Below, one piece after another: positions 34,983-43,625 of a stretch of DNA of 64,000 nt (position 1 is its first letter; each line of letters begins with the position of its first letter). This DNA comes from Occallatibacter savannae (GTDB lineage Bacteria > Acidobacteriota > Terriglobia > Terriglobales > Acidobacteriaceae). The stretch is from the NCBI RefSeq assembly GCF_003131205.1, contig NZ_QFFY01000006.1, positions 1 to 64,000 of the forward strand, in the 5' to 3' direction. The notes below the pieces were generated by a model. That model was not told where the DNA came from and did no database searches. It was given only the letters and a program-made list of their open reading frames with translations. The position numbers and the translations under genes are program-made.

Positions 34983-36129
34983 GGTCACACCAAGCCGGAT
35001 GGCGACTCAAACGACTAACCCGAAAAGCCATGTCGATTCCCGGATCCCTTCCACGATGCGCGCTGTCGTCTATCGGGGCATCAACGATATGCGCATCGAG
35101 ACGGTTCCGGTACCGCGGATCGGGCCGGGCGAGCTGTTGGTAAAGATTGCCACTTGTGGTGTTTGCGGGACTGACTTAAAGAAGATCCACACCGGTTCCC
35201 ACTCGGCCCCGCGCATCTTCGGCCACGAGATGTCGGGCACTGTAGTTGCCGTTGGTCCAGGTGTCACCCGGTATAAGGGCGGCGAGCGTGTCGTGGTTCA
35301 CCATCACGTTCCCTGCGGCGAGTGCTACTACTGCCGTAAGGGTACCCCGGCGCAATGTCCTCTCTATAAGAAGGTGGGGGCTACGGCAGGATTTGAGGCG
35401 TCTGGCGGCGGCTTTGCAGAGTATATTCGCGTGATGGACTGGGTGGCCTCGAGTTGCGGGGTTGTTCCGATCCCGGACGGGGTGCCGTTCGAACAGGCGG
35501 CTTTTGTGGAGCCAGTCAACACGGTCCTGAAGGGCGTGAAGATGCTCAACCTCCAGCCAGACGACACGGTGCTCGTCATCGGCCAGGGGCCGATCGGCCT
35601 GATGCACGCTGTGCTCGCCAGCCGGACCGGAGCGCGGGTACTTACGTCTGATCTCTATGCTGAGCGTCATGCCATCGCAGCGCGGTACGGGCTCAAGGAT
35701 CCGATCCATGCAGGCAGCGAGAACGTCGTCGAACGCGTCCTTCAGGAGACAGACGGCCGCGGTGCCGACGCCGTCATCCTGGCTGTGGGCGGCAACGCGC
35801 TGATCAAAACCGCCATGGACGCAACTCGGTGCGGAGGCAAGGTGATGCTCTTTGCTCAGACGCAACGCGGGGACGCCACTTTCGATCCGGGTGTGGTTTG
35901 TATGGACGAGAAGACCCTGATGGGCTCCTACTCGTCTTCATTCGCGATTCTGGACGAGGTCACCGACCTTGTATTCAATGGCTATCGCAACGGATTCGAT
36001 CTGACACAACTCGTTTCGCATCGTTTCCAACTCGAGCAGGCCGTCGAAGCAATCGAAGTAGCATCGCACCCAAAAGCCGACTCCATGAAGATCATGGTCG
36101 AGCCGGTGGCGGGTTCAGGGGCAGAGTAG
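34975..36129 (+). CDS. Zinc-dependent medium-chain alcohol dehydrogenase, hopanoid locus (first)
   Basis: A 384-residue MDR dehydrogenase like sorbitol/threonine dehydrogenases. Catalytic zinc residues lie in CGVCGTDLK and FGHEMSG. Four structural zinc cysteines lie in PCGECYYCRKGTPAQC. The NAD-binding motif is VLVIGQGPIGLM. The first about 27 residues (Ser/Thr/Pro-rich) precede the fold. It overlaps hpnG by eight bases and is followed 11 bases later by a second MDR gene. In this position it is a candidate for reducing the aldehyde form of ribosylhopane to bacteriohopanetetrol, a step with no assigned enzyme as far as I know. This is inference. Confidence 0.85.
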   Translation: MSEVTPSRMATQTTNPKSHVDSRIPSTMRAVVYRGINDMRIETVPVPRIGPGELLVKIATCGVCGTDLKKIHTGSHSAPRIFGHEMSGTVVAVGPGVTRYKGGERVVVHHHVPCGECYYCRKGTPAQCPLYKKVGATAGFEASGGGFAEYIRVMDWVASSCGVVPIPDGVPFEQAAFVEPVNTVLKGVKMLNLQPDDTVLVIGQGPIGLMHAVLASRTGARVLTSDLYAERHAIAARYGLKDPIHAGSENVVERVLQETDGRGADAVILAVGGNALIKTAMDATRCGGKVMLFAQTQRGDATFDPGVVCMDEKTLMGSYSSSFAILDEVTDLVFNGYRNGFDLTQLVSHRFQLEQAVEAIEVASHPKADSMKIMVEPVAGSGAE

Positions 36130-36140
36130 GGGGACACCGA

Positions 36141-37382
36141 ATGCCCGGCTCCGTAAAAGACGTCATCAAGCGCGTAAGACCAGCCGTGGGTACAGCCCTG
36201 GAGGCTGGACGTGCCACCGTCGAAACCGCGATCGAACACGGCAAGGCGACCGTGGAGGATGCGCTACACCATGGGCGTGCCACGGTGGAAAGCGCTCTGC
36301 ATCATGGGCGCGCGACCGTCGAGACAGCCATTCATCATGGCCGGGCCACGATGCAGGCCGCAATCCTGCATGGCCGCGAAGACATCCGCATTGAGAGCGT
36401 TCCCGTGCCGAAGGCTGAAGCAGGAGAGCTGATCGTGCAGGTAGGGGCAGCTCTGACTTGCGGGACAGACCTAAAAGTTTTTCGCCGCGGTTATCACGCG
36501 CGGATGATCGTTCCCCCGGCACTTTTCGGACACGAACTGGCCGGCACGGTCGTGGAAGCTGGGGCAGGCGTCGAAAACTTCAAATCCGGTGATCGGGTGG
36601 TTGCTCTGAACTCCGCACCGTGCGGCAACTGCTATTTTTGCCAGCACAACCAGGAAAATCTCTGCGACGACCTGCTCTTTAACAACGGAGCATATGCCGA
36701 GTTCATCCGCATTCCGGCCCGGATTGTGGCCAAGAATACGCTCTGCGTGCCGGACCACGTGCCCCTGGAGCACGCCGCGCTGACGGAGCCGCTCGCCTGC
36801 GCGGTTCATGGGTTTGAAGATTCCAAACCTTACCCGGATGCGATCGTCGCCATCATTGGCGGCGGCCCACTGGGGCTGATGATGCTGCACGTCGCAGCGC
36901 TGGCCGGGTGCCAGACTATTGCCGTGGTCAAGCACGACGGGCAGGTGGAGGCTGCACGGCAGCTGGGCGCCACTCACGTGGTTCAGGCAAACAACATCCG
37001 CAAAGCCATTCGCGAAACCCGAGCGCTCACGCCGAACGATCGCGGAGTGGATATTGCGGTAGAAGCGGTGGGCGTCCCGGAGGCGTGGGAAGAAGCTGTC
37101 GAGATGGTACGCAAGGGCGGAACGGTAAACTTCTTCGGCGGATGCGCTGTCGGCACCCACGTGAATCTCGATACGAATCGCATTCACTACAGCGACATCA
37201 CCCTTCGGGCAACGTTCCACCACACGCCTGCGATGTGCCGCAAAGCTCTCGATCTGATTGCAAGCGGTCGATTCCAGGCTGGAGCATTCATCACCGGGCG
37301 AGCGCACCTCTACGAGCTTAATCGCGTGTTTGAGAAGCTGATGAAGCGGTCGACTGAGATCAAGACCGCGATCGTACCCTGA
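36141..37382 (+). CDS. Zinc-dependent alcohol dehydrogenase with N-terminal 11-residue repeats (second)
   Basis: A 413-residue protein. Residues 23-77 are five exact 11-residue repeats of the type GRATVETAIHH, with a degenerate unit before them. The rest is an MDR dehydrogenase with LTCGTDLK and FGHELAG for catalytic zinc, PCGNCYFCQHNQENLC for structural zinc and IGGGPLGLMM for NAD. ATG 36141 has GGGGGA seven bases upstream. The TGA overlaps the hpnC ATG by one base. The repeat could be an amphipathic helix that docks the enzyme to the membrane near hopanoid substrates. This is inference; I do not know this N-terminus from other MDR enzymes. Confidence 0.85.
   Translation: MPGSVKDVIKRVRPAVGTALEAGRATVETAIEHGKATVEDALHHGRATVESALHHGRATVETAIHHGRATMQAAILHGREDIRIESVPVPKAEAGELIVQVGAALTCGTDLKVFRRGYHARMIVPPALFGHELAGTVVEAGAGVENFKSGDRVVALNSAPCGNCYFCQHNQENLCDDLLFNNGAYAEFIRIPARIVAKNTLCVPDHVPLEHAALTEPLACAVHGFEDSKPYPDAIVAIIGGGPLGLMMLHVAALAGCQTIAVVKHDGQVEAARQLGATHVVQANNIRKAIRETRALTPNDRGVDIAVEAVGVPEAWEEAVEMVRKGGTVNFFGGCAVGTHVNLDTNRIHYSDITLRATFHHTPAMCRKALDLIASGRFQAGAFITGRAHLYELNRVFEKLMKRSTEIKTAIVP
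36207..36371 (+). repeat. Five tandem 33-bp units encoding 11-residue repeats
   Basis: Five in-frame 33-base units encode GRATVETAIEH, GKATVEDALHH, GRATVESALHH, GRATVETAIHH and GRATMQAAILH. The spacing is exact and the third codon positions are similar, which points to expansion within the gene. Confidence 0.92.
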
Positions 37383-38383
37383 TGCGCGACATGAGCCCCG
37401 CAGCCCTGCAGCCCGAGAGCGACGCCGCGCGCGAACAGCTCATTGCGCGCGGGTGGGATGCATTGCCGGCCAGCTACCGGATGCCGGAGAAGACTCCGAC
37501 AATCGAAGAAGCCCGGGCCTGGTGCAAGCACCTGGCGGAGACGCACTACGAGAACTTTCATGTAGCTACGTGGTTTCTGCCGGAGCGGCTCCGTCCACAC
37601 TTTCACGCCATCTACGCGTACTGTCGTGTGTCTGATGATCTGGGGGATGAAGTCGGCAATACCGAGCAGTCGCTTGCACTGCTCGAGTTGTGGGGCCGTG
37701 AACTGGATGCGTGCTATGAAGGGCGCACTCGGCACCCGGTGTTCGTGGCGCTGGCGGAGACGATTCGGGCATGTTCGATTCCGAAGGAGCCTTTCGCAGA
37801 CCTGCTGACAGCTTTCAAGCAGGACCAGGTGGTCACGCGCTACGCGACCATGCGAGACGTGCTGGAATACTGCCGCTACTCTGCGAACCCAGTTGGACGC
37901 CTCGTCCTCTACACCTGCGGCTACGCAGACGAAGATCGCTTCCGCCTATCCGACGCGACCTGCTCCGCGCTTCAGCTGGCCAACTTTTGGCAGGACGTGC
38001 GTGTCGACTGGGCGAAGAATCGAGTCTACCTTCCGCAAGAGGACATGGAGCGCTTCGGCGTGACCGACTTCACAATTGAGAAGGGGATTGCTTCGAGCGA
38101 GTTCCGCGCGCTGCTGAAGTTTGAAGTGGAGTATGCACGCAGCTTGTTTGAGCAAGGTTTGCCACTCATCGGTATGGTTGATCGCGATCTTGCGGTCGAT
38201 CTCGATCTCTTCAGCCGCGGGGGGCTGGAGATTTTGAACGCCATCGAGCATCAGAACTTCGACGTCCTCACATCACGGCCATCCATTGCGAAACGGACTA
38301 AACTGCAGCTTGCACTCCGCGCGGTGACGGGCAAATTTCTGCCGTTTCTGCGCTTGTCGGGTCCCAGGGGCAGAGCTGCTTGA
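37382..38383 (+). CDS. hpnC: Squalene synthase HpnC
   Basis: A 333-residue squalene/phytoene synthase family member. Aspartate motifs VSDDLGDE (first) and LANFWQDVRVD (second) bind diphosphate-magnesium. The N-terminus with AETHYENFHVATWFLP is typical of HpnC, which converts hydroxysqualene or presqualene intermediates together with HpnD and HpnE. It is fused by a TGATG junction to the dehydrogenase before it and overlaps or abuts hpnD after it. The product feeds squalene-hopene cyclase, whose gene is not in this window. Confidence 0.92.
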   Translation: MRDMSPAALQPESDAAREQLIARGWDALPASYRMPEKTPTIEEARAWCKHLAETHYENFHVATWFLPERLRPHFHAIYAYCRVSDDLGDEVGNTEQSLALLELWGRELDACYEGRTRHPVFVALAETIRACSIPKEPFADLLTAFKQDQVVTRYATMRDVLEYCRYSANPVGRLVLYTCGYADEDRFRLSDATCSALQLANFWQDVRVDWAKNRVYLPQEDMERFGVTDFTIEKGIASSEFRALLKFEVEYARSLFEQGLPLIGMVDRDLAVDLDLFSRGGLEILNAIEHQNFDVLTSRPSIAKRTKLQLALRAVTGKFLPFLRLSGPRGRAA

Positions 38384-39315
38384 ATCAAGTGATCACGCAA
38401 CGGACAATGAAGACATTCACGCTTGACGAGGCCTACGCAGTTTGCCGAGCCATTGCCAAGCGTGAAGCCAAAAACTTCTATTATGCTTTCGTTGCACTTC
38501 CCGAACCGCGCCGCAACGCCATCTGTGCCATCTACGCCTTCATGCGCAAGGCAGATGACCTGTCTGACGATGAGAGCATCTCCCGCGAAGAGCGCCGCCG
38601 CAAACTCGAGGAGTGGCAGGCCGACTGGCACAGGGCTGCCGGCGGCTCGCCGACAGAAGATCCGGTCTTCACCGCTGTTCGCGACGCGATTGAGCGCTAT
38701 CACATCCCGCTCAGCCTGCTCGATGACTTGATCGCCGGCACTACTTCAGACCTGAAGGCAAACCTAGGCGACGCGCCCGACACCTACGCTACCTTTGCCG
38801 ATCTTTACCGCTACTGCTATCTCGTCGCTTCTGTCGTCGGCCTTGTTTGCATTCGCATCTTCGGCTATACAGATCCCGCGGCTGAAAAGCTTGCCGAAGA
38901 AACCGGCATCGCCTTCCAGCTCACCAACATCCTTCGCGACGTGGCCGAAGATGCAGAGCGCGGTCGCGTCTATCTGCCGCTTGACGGGTTGAGAGCCCAC
39001 AATGTCGCCCTGGAATCGCTGCTGCACCGCCAAGTCGCTGCACCGCCCACATCGAACGAACACGATCTTCTGGCCGAGATCGGCCGCCGCGCTGAAGGCT
39101 ATTACGCATCTGCCGCGAGGCTCATTCCCCTCATCAATCCGGAGAGTCGCCCGGCGCTGTGGGTGCTGGTTTCGATCTACCACGCGCTGCTCCGGCGCAT
39201 CCAGCGCGCTGACTACGATGTGTTCTCGACGCGTGCCAGCGTGCCCACCGCGCAAAAGGTGGGAATACTTGGCGTTGGTATGGCACGGATGGCTGTCGCG
39301 CGCTTGTTCGGTTGA
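38380..39315 (+). CDS. hpnD: Presqualene diphosphate synthase HpnD
   Basis: A 311-residue enzyme condensing two farnesyl diphosphates to presqualene diphosphate. Motifs FMRKADDLSDDE and LTNILRDVAEDAERGRVYLP are the two Asp-rich sites. Start choice is open: TTG 38380 overlaps the hpnC stop (TTGA) and has AGGGG nine bases upstream; ATG 38407 is nine codons later. The dense spacing with hpnC supports one transcript. Confidence 0.92.
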   Translation: MNQVITQRTMKTFTLDEAYAVCRAIAKREAKNFYYAFVALPEPRRNAICAIYAFMRKADDLSDDESISREERRRKLEEWQADWHRAAGGSPTEDPVFTAVRDAIERYHIPLSLLDDLIAGTTSDLKANLGDAPDTYATFADLYRYCYLVASVVGLVCIRIFGYTDPAAEKLAEETGIAFQLTNILRDVAEDAERGRVYLPLDGLRAHNVALESLLHRQVAAPPTSNEHDLLAEIGRRAEGYYASAARLIPLINPESRPALWVLVSIYHALLRRIQRADYDVFSTRASVPTAQKVGILGVGMARMAVARLFG

Positions 39316-39429
39316 AGGACTGCCGATCTTCCACCATGGCGCAACTCTCAGGTTGTTTGCGGATAAGCGTCATCACATGACTGCGGGTGCGCTGAAACGT
39401 CCCACCTAAAATAGAACTGATGTCTGCCA

Positions 39430-40857
39430 GTGGATACGCGTCTGCATAATAGATCCCAATCCGCGTCGGGTACCGTAGCCGTCATTGGGGGTGGAGTTGC
39501 GGGCATGAGCGCCGCTTGCGCTCTGGGCGAGGCAGGATACCGCGTACAACTCATCGAACGACGCGGATATCTCGGGGGCCGCGCGTCTTCGTACCTGCAC
39601 CCGGGCGTCAATGAGGTTATCGACAACTGCCAGCATGCGCTGATCGGCGCCTATACGAACCTGATCGCGTTCTACCAACGCATCGGGGTCGCCGACAAGA
39701 TACATTGGACGACCAACTACACGATGATCGAGCCGGGCGGGCGTAGATCTTCGCTTGGCGCGTCGTGGCTGCCGGCTCCGCTGCATGGGTTGCCGAAACT
39801 GCTGAGTTGCGGCGCTTTCACTGCAGGCGACAAGGTTTCGCTCGTGCGGGCGTTCACTGCGATTCTGTTAGGCAGCGGAAACGATCCTCATGAGTCGCTG
39901 GGAGCATGGCTGCGGCGGCAAGGTCAATCGAAGGGAGCCATGGAGCGCTTCTGGAGGCTGGTGATCGCCAGCGCTCTCAACTCTGACATCGATCAGATCG
40001 GCGTCAACTACGCGTCGATGGTTATCCGCGGCCTGTTCATGGATTCGGCACAGGCCGGCGCGATGGGAATGAGCACAGTTCCGCTGAGTCAGCTATATGC
40101 GGGAGTGCCGGAATTCCTCTCGGCGCGCGGCGGACGGGTGTCGCTGAATGCGAACGTCGAACGACTGCTGTGGGATCAGTCGTCGAAGCAGTGGAGCCTG
40201 TCGATTCGTGGAGAAGACGCGGAGCTCCGCTGCGACTTTGTGGTGTTGGCGCTGCCCTTTGAAGGATGTGCAAAGCTGCTGCCCCTGCTGCCGGCGGTCG
40301 AGGGCAAAGAGAAGTTGACGCAACAAGTCGAATCTCATACTCATTGGCCGATTTGTAGCGCTCACCTCTGGTTTGACCGCGAGATCACCGACCTGGATCA
40401 TGCAGTGCTTCTGGATCGCGAACTGCATTGGATGTACAACCAGTCGAAACTGCAGCGAAGGCCGGGGAATTACATCGAGCTCGTGCAGTCCGCGTCGCGC
40501 GCCTACGCAGCGCTGCCCCGCGAAGAGGCGCTGGCTCAAGCTGTCGGTGAAGTGGGTGAGTTCTTTCCCGAGGCCAGAAGCGCGCGGGTGGTGAAGGCTG
40601 CCCTGATCAAGGAGGTTCGCGCAACGTTTGGCGTACCGCCGGGAGTCGACAGCGCACGTCCGAGCGCCCGATCGCCATGGCCAAATCTCTTTCTTGCAGG
40701 GGATTGGATTGCCACTGGCTGGCCTTCAACGATGGAGAGCGCTGCAAGATCCGGACACATCGCTGCGGATGAGCTGTGCGCCCAATCGGGCGGCACGGGC
40801 AGATTTCTTACGCCGGATCTGAAGCCGCAGGGGCTGATGAGATTTCTGAGCTTGTAG
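39430..40857 (+). CDS. hpnE: Squalene-associated FAD-dependent oxidoreductase HpnE
   Basis: A 475-residue flavoprotein. Rossmann motif VIGGGVAGMSAACAL binds FAD, followed by RRGYLGGRASSY. The C-terminal block LFLAGDWIATGWPSTMESA is typical of amine oxidase/desaturase-type HpnE, which completes the HpnCDE route from farnesyl diphosphate to squalene. GTG 39430 is chosen; no ATG in frame is better placed. A 114-base gap separates it from hpnD, with nothing notable in it. Confidence 0.92.
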   Translation: MDTRLHNRSQSASGTVAVIGGGVAGMSAACALGEAGYRVQLIERRGYLGGRASSYLHPGVNEVIDNCQHALIGAYTNLIAFYQRIGVADKIHWTTNYTMIEPGGRRSSLGASWLPAPLHGLPKLLSCGAFTAGDKVSLVRAFTAILLGSGNDPHESLGAWLRRQGQSKGAMERFWRLVIASALNSDIDQIGVNYASMVIRGLFMDSAQAGAMGMSTVPLSQLYAGVPEFLSARGGRVSLNANVERLLWDQSSKQWSLSIRGEDAELRCDFVVLALPFEGCAKLLPLLPAVEGKEKLTQQVESHTHWPICSAHLWFDREITDLDHAVLLDRELHWMYNQSKLQRRPGNYIELVQSASRAYAALPREEALAQAVGEVGEFFPEARSARVVKAALIKEVRATFGVPPGVDSARPSARSPWPNLFLAGDWIATGWPSTMESAARSGHIAADELCAQSGGTGRFLTPDLKPQGLMRFLSL

Positions 40858-40863
40858 CTAATC

Positions 40864-40982
40864 GGCTATCGGCTATCGGCTATCAGCTATCAGCTATCAG
40901 CTTTCAGCTTTCAGCTTTCAGCTTTCAGCTTTCAGCTTTCAGCTTTCAGCTTTCAGCTTTCAGCTTTCAGCTTTCAGCTTTC
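40864..40982. repeat. Heptanucleotide tandem repeat after hpnE
   Basis: Seventeen consecutive 7-base units: three GGCTATC, two AGCTATC, then twelve AGCTTTC, followed by an imperfect AGCTTCG. It starts six bases after the hpnE stop and lies between hpnE and the convergent EamA gene. The ordered change of unit type suggests stepwise slippage. The length is probably variable between strains. Confidence 0.95.
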
Positions 40983-41081
40983 AGCTTCGAGTCCCTTTGG
41001 CAAAGGTTGGTTGAAATCATTTCCGGAACCAGTCAGATCTGCGAGAAATTAGCCTGATAGCCAAAGCTCGATCGCTGCACT

Positions 41082-41489
41082 TCAGTGCGCCAGCAGGTAG
41101 ACGCCGATACACACGAGCCCTGCCGACATCCAGCGGCGACGGTCGACGTTCTCATGCAAGAAGATCTTCCCCGCGATCGAATTCGTAATCAGTGTGAGCG
41201 AAGCCGATGCCGGAGCTGCGAGGCTCAGGCTAAGGTGGTTGAGCGCGAACAAGAGCGAGAAGAAGGAGAGCGCCAGGAAAAAGATTCCAGCGAACAAGAG
41301 AGGGCTCGTGACCACGGCCCGAATCGCGCCCTTCATTCCAGACTTTGCCCGAATCTCATCGAGATCGCCAACAGATTTCATTGCGGCAGCCGTCAACACC
41401 TCACCCGCAGTCGAGGTCAGCACTACCGCCGCTATCATCCCGGCAGCTGCCCAGGCTCCCGGACTTGCACCTGGATGCGCCGGCATCAT
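41082..41489 (-). CDS. Half-size EamA/DMT transporter (second of a pair)
   Basis: A 135-residue protein with about four hydrophobic segments, resembling one EamA/SMR repeat (SLSLAAPASASLTLITN, the last helix RWMSAGLVCIGVYLLAH). It overlaps the preceding small transporter gene by four bases (ATGA). Two half-size partners side by side resemble ArnE/ArnF, which flip an undecaprenyl-linked sugar across the inner membrane. A similar role for a lipid intermediate in the hopanoid locus is inference. Confidence 0.75.
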   Translation of the reverse strand: MMPAHPGASPGAWAAAGMIAAVVLTSTAGEVLTAAAMKSVGDLDEIRAKSGMKGAIRAVVTSPLLFAGIFFLALSFFSLLFALNHLSLSLAAPASASLTLITNSIAGKIFLHENVDRRRWMSAGLVCIGVYLLAH

Positions 41490-41944
41490 CGTGCCCGTCC
41501 TTCTGCAGTCTCATGTTCCTGAACACCGCTCGGTGCAGCATTCTCTGCGGGGCGCTCTGTCAGAGAGGGTCCCTGTGTCACGAACCCCACGCCGACGGTG
41601 ATCAGAACGATGCCCGCCCATCGCTGCCACGAGATCGTTTCGTGGAGCCAGAAGCGCGCGAACAACGCCACGATCACGTTGCCGAAAGCCGTTGCCGGCA
41701 GAACATAGGTGAGGTCGGCCCACGACAGGGCCGTCAGGTAGCTGGCAAAGAATCCGATCAGCAGGGCGATACCTGCCCCAATCCAGGGCGTGAAAATCGC
41801 GTGGACCAGCGACATCGGATCGGTCAGCGAGATCGGAGGAAGGGCAGTCATGCCTCGAGAGAGACACGTATCGCCTAGAGGAGCGCCCAGCGCAACCAGT
41901 CCCAGGATCATGTATTGCCGCGGCGTGGGCCGAATGTGCGCCAT
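41486..41944 (-). CDS. Half-size EamA/DMT transporter (first of a pair)
   Basis: A 152-residue protein with about four hydrophobic segments (LGLVALGAPLGDTCLSRGM, later WAGIVLITVGVGFVTQG) and a hydrophilic C-terminal tail of about 25 residues. It is coupled by an ATGA overlap to the second small transporter. It lies 95 bases after hpnJ, with a probable terminator between them. Partner and substrate are unknown. Confidence 0.75.
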   Translation of the reverse strand: MAHIRPTPRQYMILGLVALGAPLGDTCLSRGMTALPPISLTDPMSLVHAIFTPWIGAGIALLIGFFASYLTALSWADLTYVLPATAFGNVIVALFARFWLHETISWQRWAGIVLITVGVGFVTQGPSLTERPAENAAPSGVQEHETAEGRAR

Positions 41945-41985
41945 CGTTCTTCGATCAACTCCAACTCGCAGCCAGAAATGAAGAA

Positions 41986-42014
41986 GGGCGGAATCCGCTG
42001 CGGCGGTCCCGCCC
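41986..42014 (-). terminator. Probable intrinsic terminator of hpnJ
   Basis: On the minus strand GGGCGG (42009-42014) pairs with CCGCCC (41986-41991) around a 17-base loop that can itself pair, followed by CTTCTTCATTTCT-like T-rich sequence. It lies 25 bases past the hpnJ stop. The EamA pair would then need readthrough or its own promoter. Confidence 0.6.
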
Positions 42015-42039
42015 TGAGTTTCAGCTCGACGGTAGCCTT

Positions 42040-43506
42040 CTACGCGCTTGCCGCCGCACCGGCTGTCGGCTGTTTGCTGCGCGCTTCCTTCACCATCTTG
42101 TTGCGCTCCGCACGAAGCTTCAGGAATGCCTTGGCCTCAACATAAAGCCGTGGCACGTCGCGGTTCACAATCGCCTTCCACACTACGCGGAATGCGGCCT
42201 TCGGACGGAAGTAGTACTCGTCGTAGAACCGGTGCACCATCTCCATTACGTAATCGACTGGCAGTCCCGGATACTCGATGTGGGCCATCTGGTGCCCGCC
42301 GCCGTCTTCCATTTTTTCGTTCGTAATAAAGCCGCCTGCCTTGGCGAACTCGTAGAACTCAGTCCCAGGGTACGCATGCGCGATGGAGACCTGGATGGTC
42401 TCGCAGTCGAGAGTCTTGGCGAAGTTGATCGTATTGCGGATCGATTCCTTCGTCTCGCCGGGAAGACCGAGGATGAAATCGCCGTGAATCACGAGGCCGA
42501 GGTCATTGCAGTCCTTTGCGAACGCGCGCGCCCGCTCAACGGTTGCGCCCTTTTTGATGTTCTTGAGAATCTGCGGATCGCCTGATTCAAAGCCGACGAT
42601 GAGTAGGCGGCATCCGGCATCCTTCATGGCCTTCAGGGTCTCGCGATCGGTGGTGACGCGCGAAGTGCAACTCCAGGTGAGATTCAGCGGCTTCAGCTTT
42701 TCGCAGAGCTCGATGGTGCGCGCCTTCTGGATGTTGAAGGTGTCGTCGTCGAAGAAGAATTCCTTCACATGCGGGAAGTTCTCCTTGGCCCACTTCAACT
42801 CGGCTGCGACGTCGTCAGTGGAGCGCTTGCGCCATGCATGGCCACTGAGGGTCTGCGGCCAGAGGCAGAAGGTACATTGCGCAGGGCAGCCACGGGTTGA
42901 ATAGAGCGCGATGTAGGGATGGAGCAGGAACGGCACGTTGTACTTTGTCACGTCCAAGTCGCGCTTGTAGATCTTGGTTGCCCATGGCATGGCATCCAGG
43001 TCTTCGACCTGCGGGCGATCAGGATTGTGGAAGATCTTGCCATTTTCCTTGTAGCTGATGCCGAGGATTTCGTTCCGCGGCTTGCCGGTTGCGTACTCCA
43101 CGACGGAGTAGTCGAACTCGCGCCGGCAGATGAAGTCCAGAACTGAGCACTCATTCAGGGCGCGATCCGGATCCGTGGTAACCGGCGGCCCGACGAAGGC
43201 GATCCGGATGGACGGGTTTGCAGCCTTGATTGCCTCGGCGAGTCTTTGATCGCCCTCCCAGCCCACGGTGGACGTGAAGAGAACAAGGAACTCGTAGTCC
43301 TTGCAGATATTGATCGTCTCTTCCGCCGAGACGTGATGCGGCGGGGCATCCAGGAGGCGCGAACCTTCCAACAATCCGGCAGGATAGGTCAGCCACACGG
43401 GGTACCAATACGACTCGATCTCGCGCGTAGCGGGCCAGCGCGAGCTTGCGCCACCGTCGAAATTTTCGAACGAGGGCGGGTTGAGGAAGAGTGTTTTCAG
43501 GGGCAT
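42040..43506 (-). CDS. hpnJ: Hopanoid radical SAM protein HpnJ
   Basis: A 488-residue B12-binding-type radical SAM protein. An N-terminal cobalamin-binding-like domain (LKTLFLNPPSFENFDGG start) is followed by the cluster motif GCPAQCTFC and the block LGLPGETKESI. HpnJ is known from mutants to be needed for bacteriohopanetetrol cyclitol ether, downstream of the glucosaminyl form. ATG 43506 is preferred because AAGG lies six bases upstream; an ATG at 43512 abuts that site. It is not in the hpnACDE strand order but in the same locus. Confidence 0.9.
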   Translation of the reverse strand: MPLKTLFLNPPSFENFDGGASSRWPATREIESYWYPVWLTYPAGLLEGSRLLDAPPHHVSAEETINICKDYEFLVLFTSTVGWEGDQRLAEAIKAANPSIRIAFVGPPVTTDPDRALNECSVLDFICRREFDYSVVEYATGKPRNEILGISYKENGKIFHNPDRPQVEDLDAMPWATKIYKRDLDVTKYNVPFLLHPYIALYSTRGCPAQCTFCLWPQTLSGHAWRKRSTDDVAAELKWAKENFPHVKEFFFDDDTFNIQKARTIELCEKLKPLNLTWSCTSRVTTDRETLKAMKDAGCRLLIVGFESGDPQILKNIKKGATVERARAFAKDCNDLGLVIHGDFILGLPGETKESIRNTINFAKTLDCETIQVSIAHAYPGTEFYEFAKAGGFITNEKMEDGGGHQMAHIEYPGLPVDYVMEMVHRFYDEYYFRPKAAFRVVWKAIVNRDVPRLYVEAKAFLKLRAERNKMVKEARSKQPTAGAAASA

Positions 43507-43625
43507 AGGCATCCTTACAATTTTACCATCTGGGATGTTTTCTCACGCGCTGCGGTGTGTACCGATAGGGCAACATGCACTCAACTGCCGCAAATGCAAG
43601 TACTTGCTCTGAGGCACCCGGACGG

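Noticed and set aside
40864..40982. CRISPR-like array
   Set aside because: The unit is seven bases with no spacers, so it is a simple tandem repeat.
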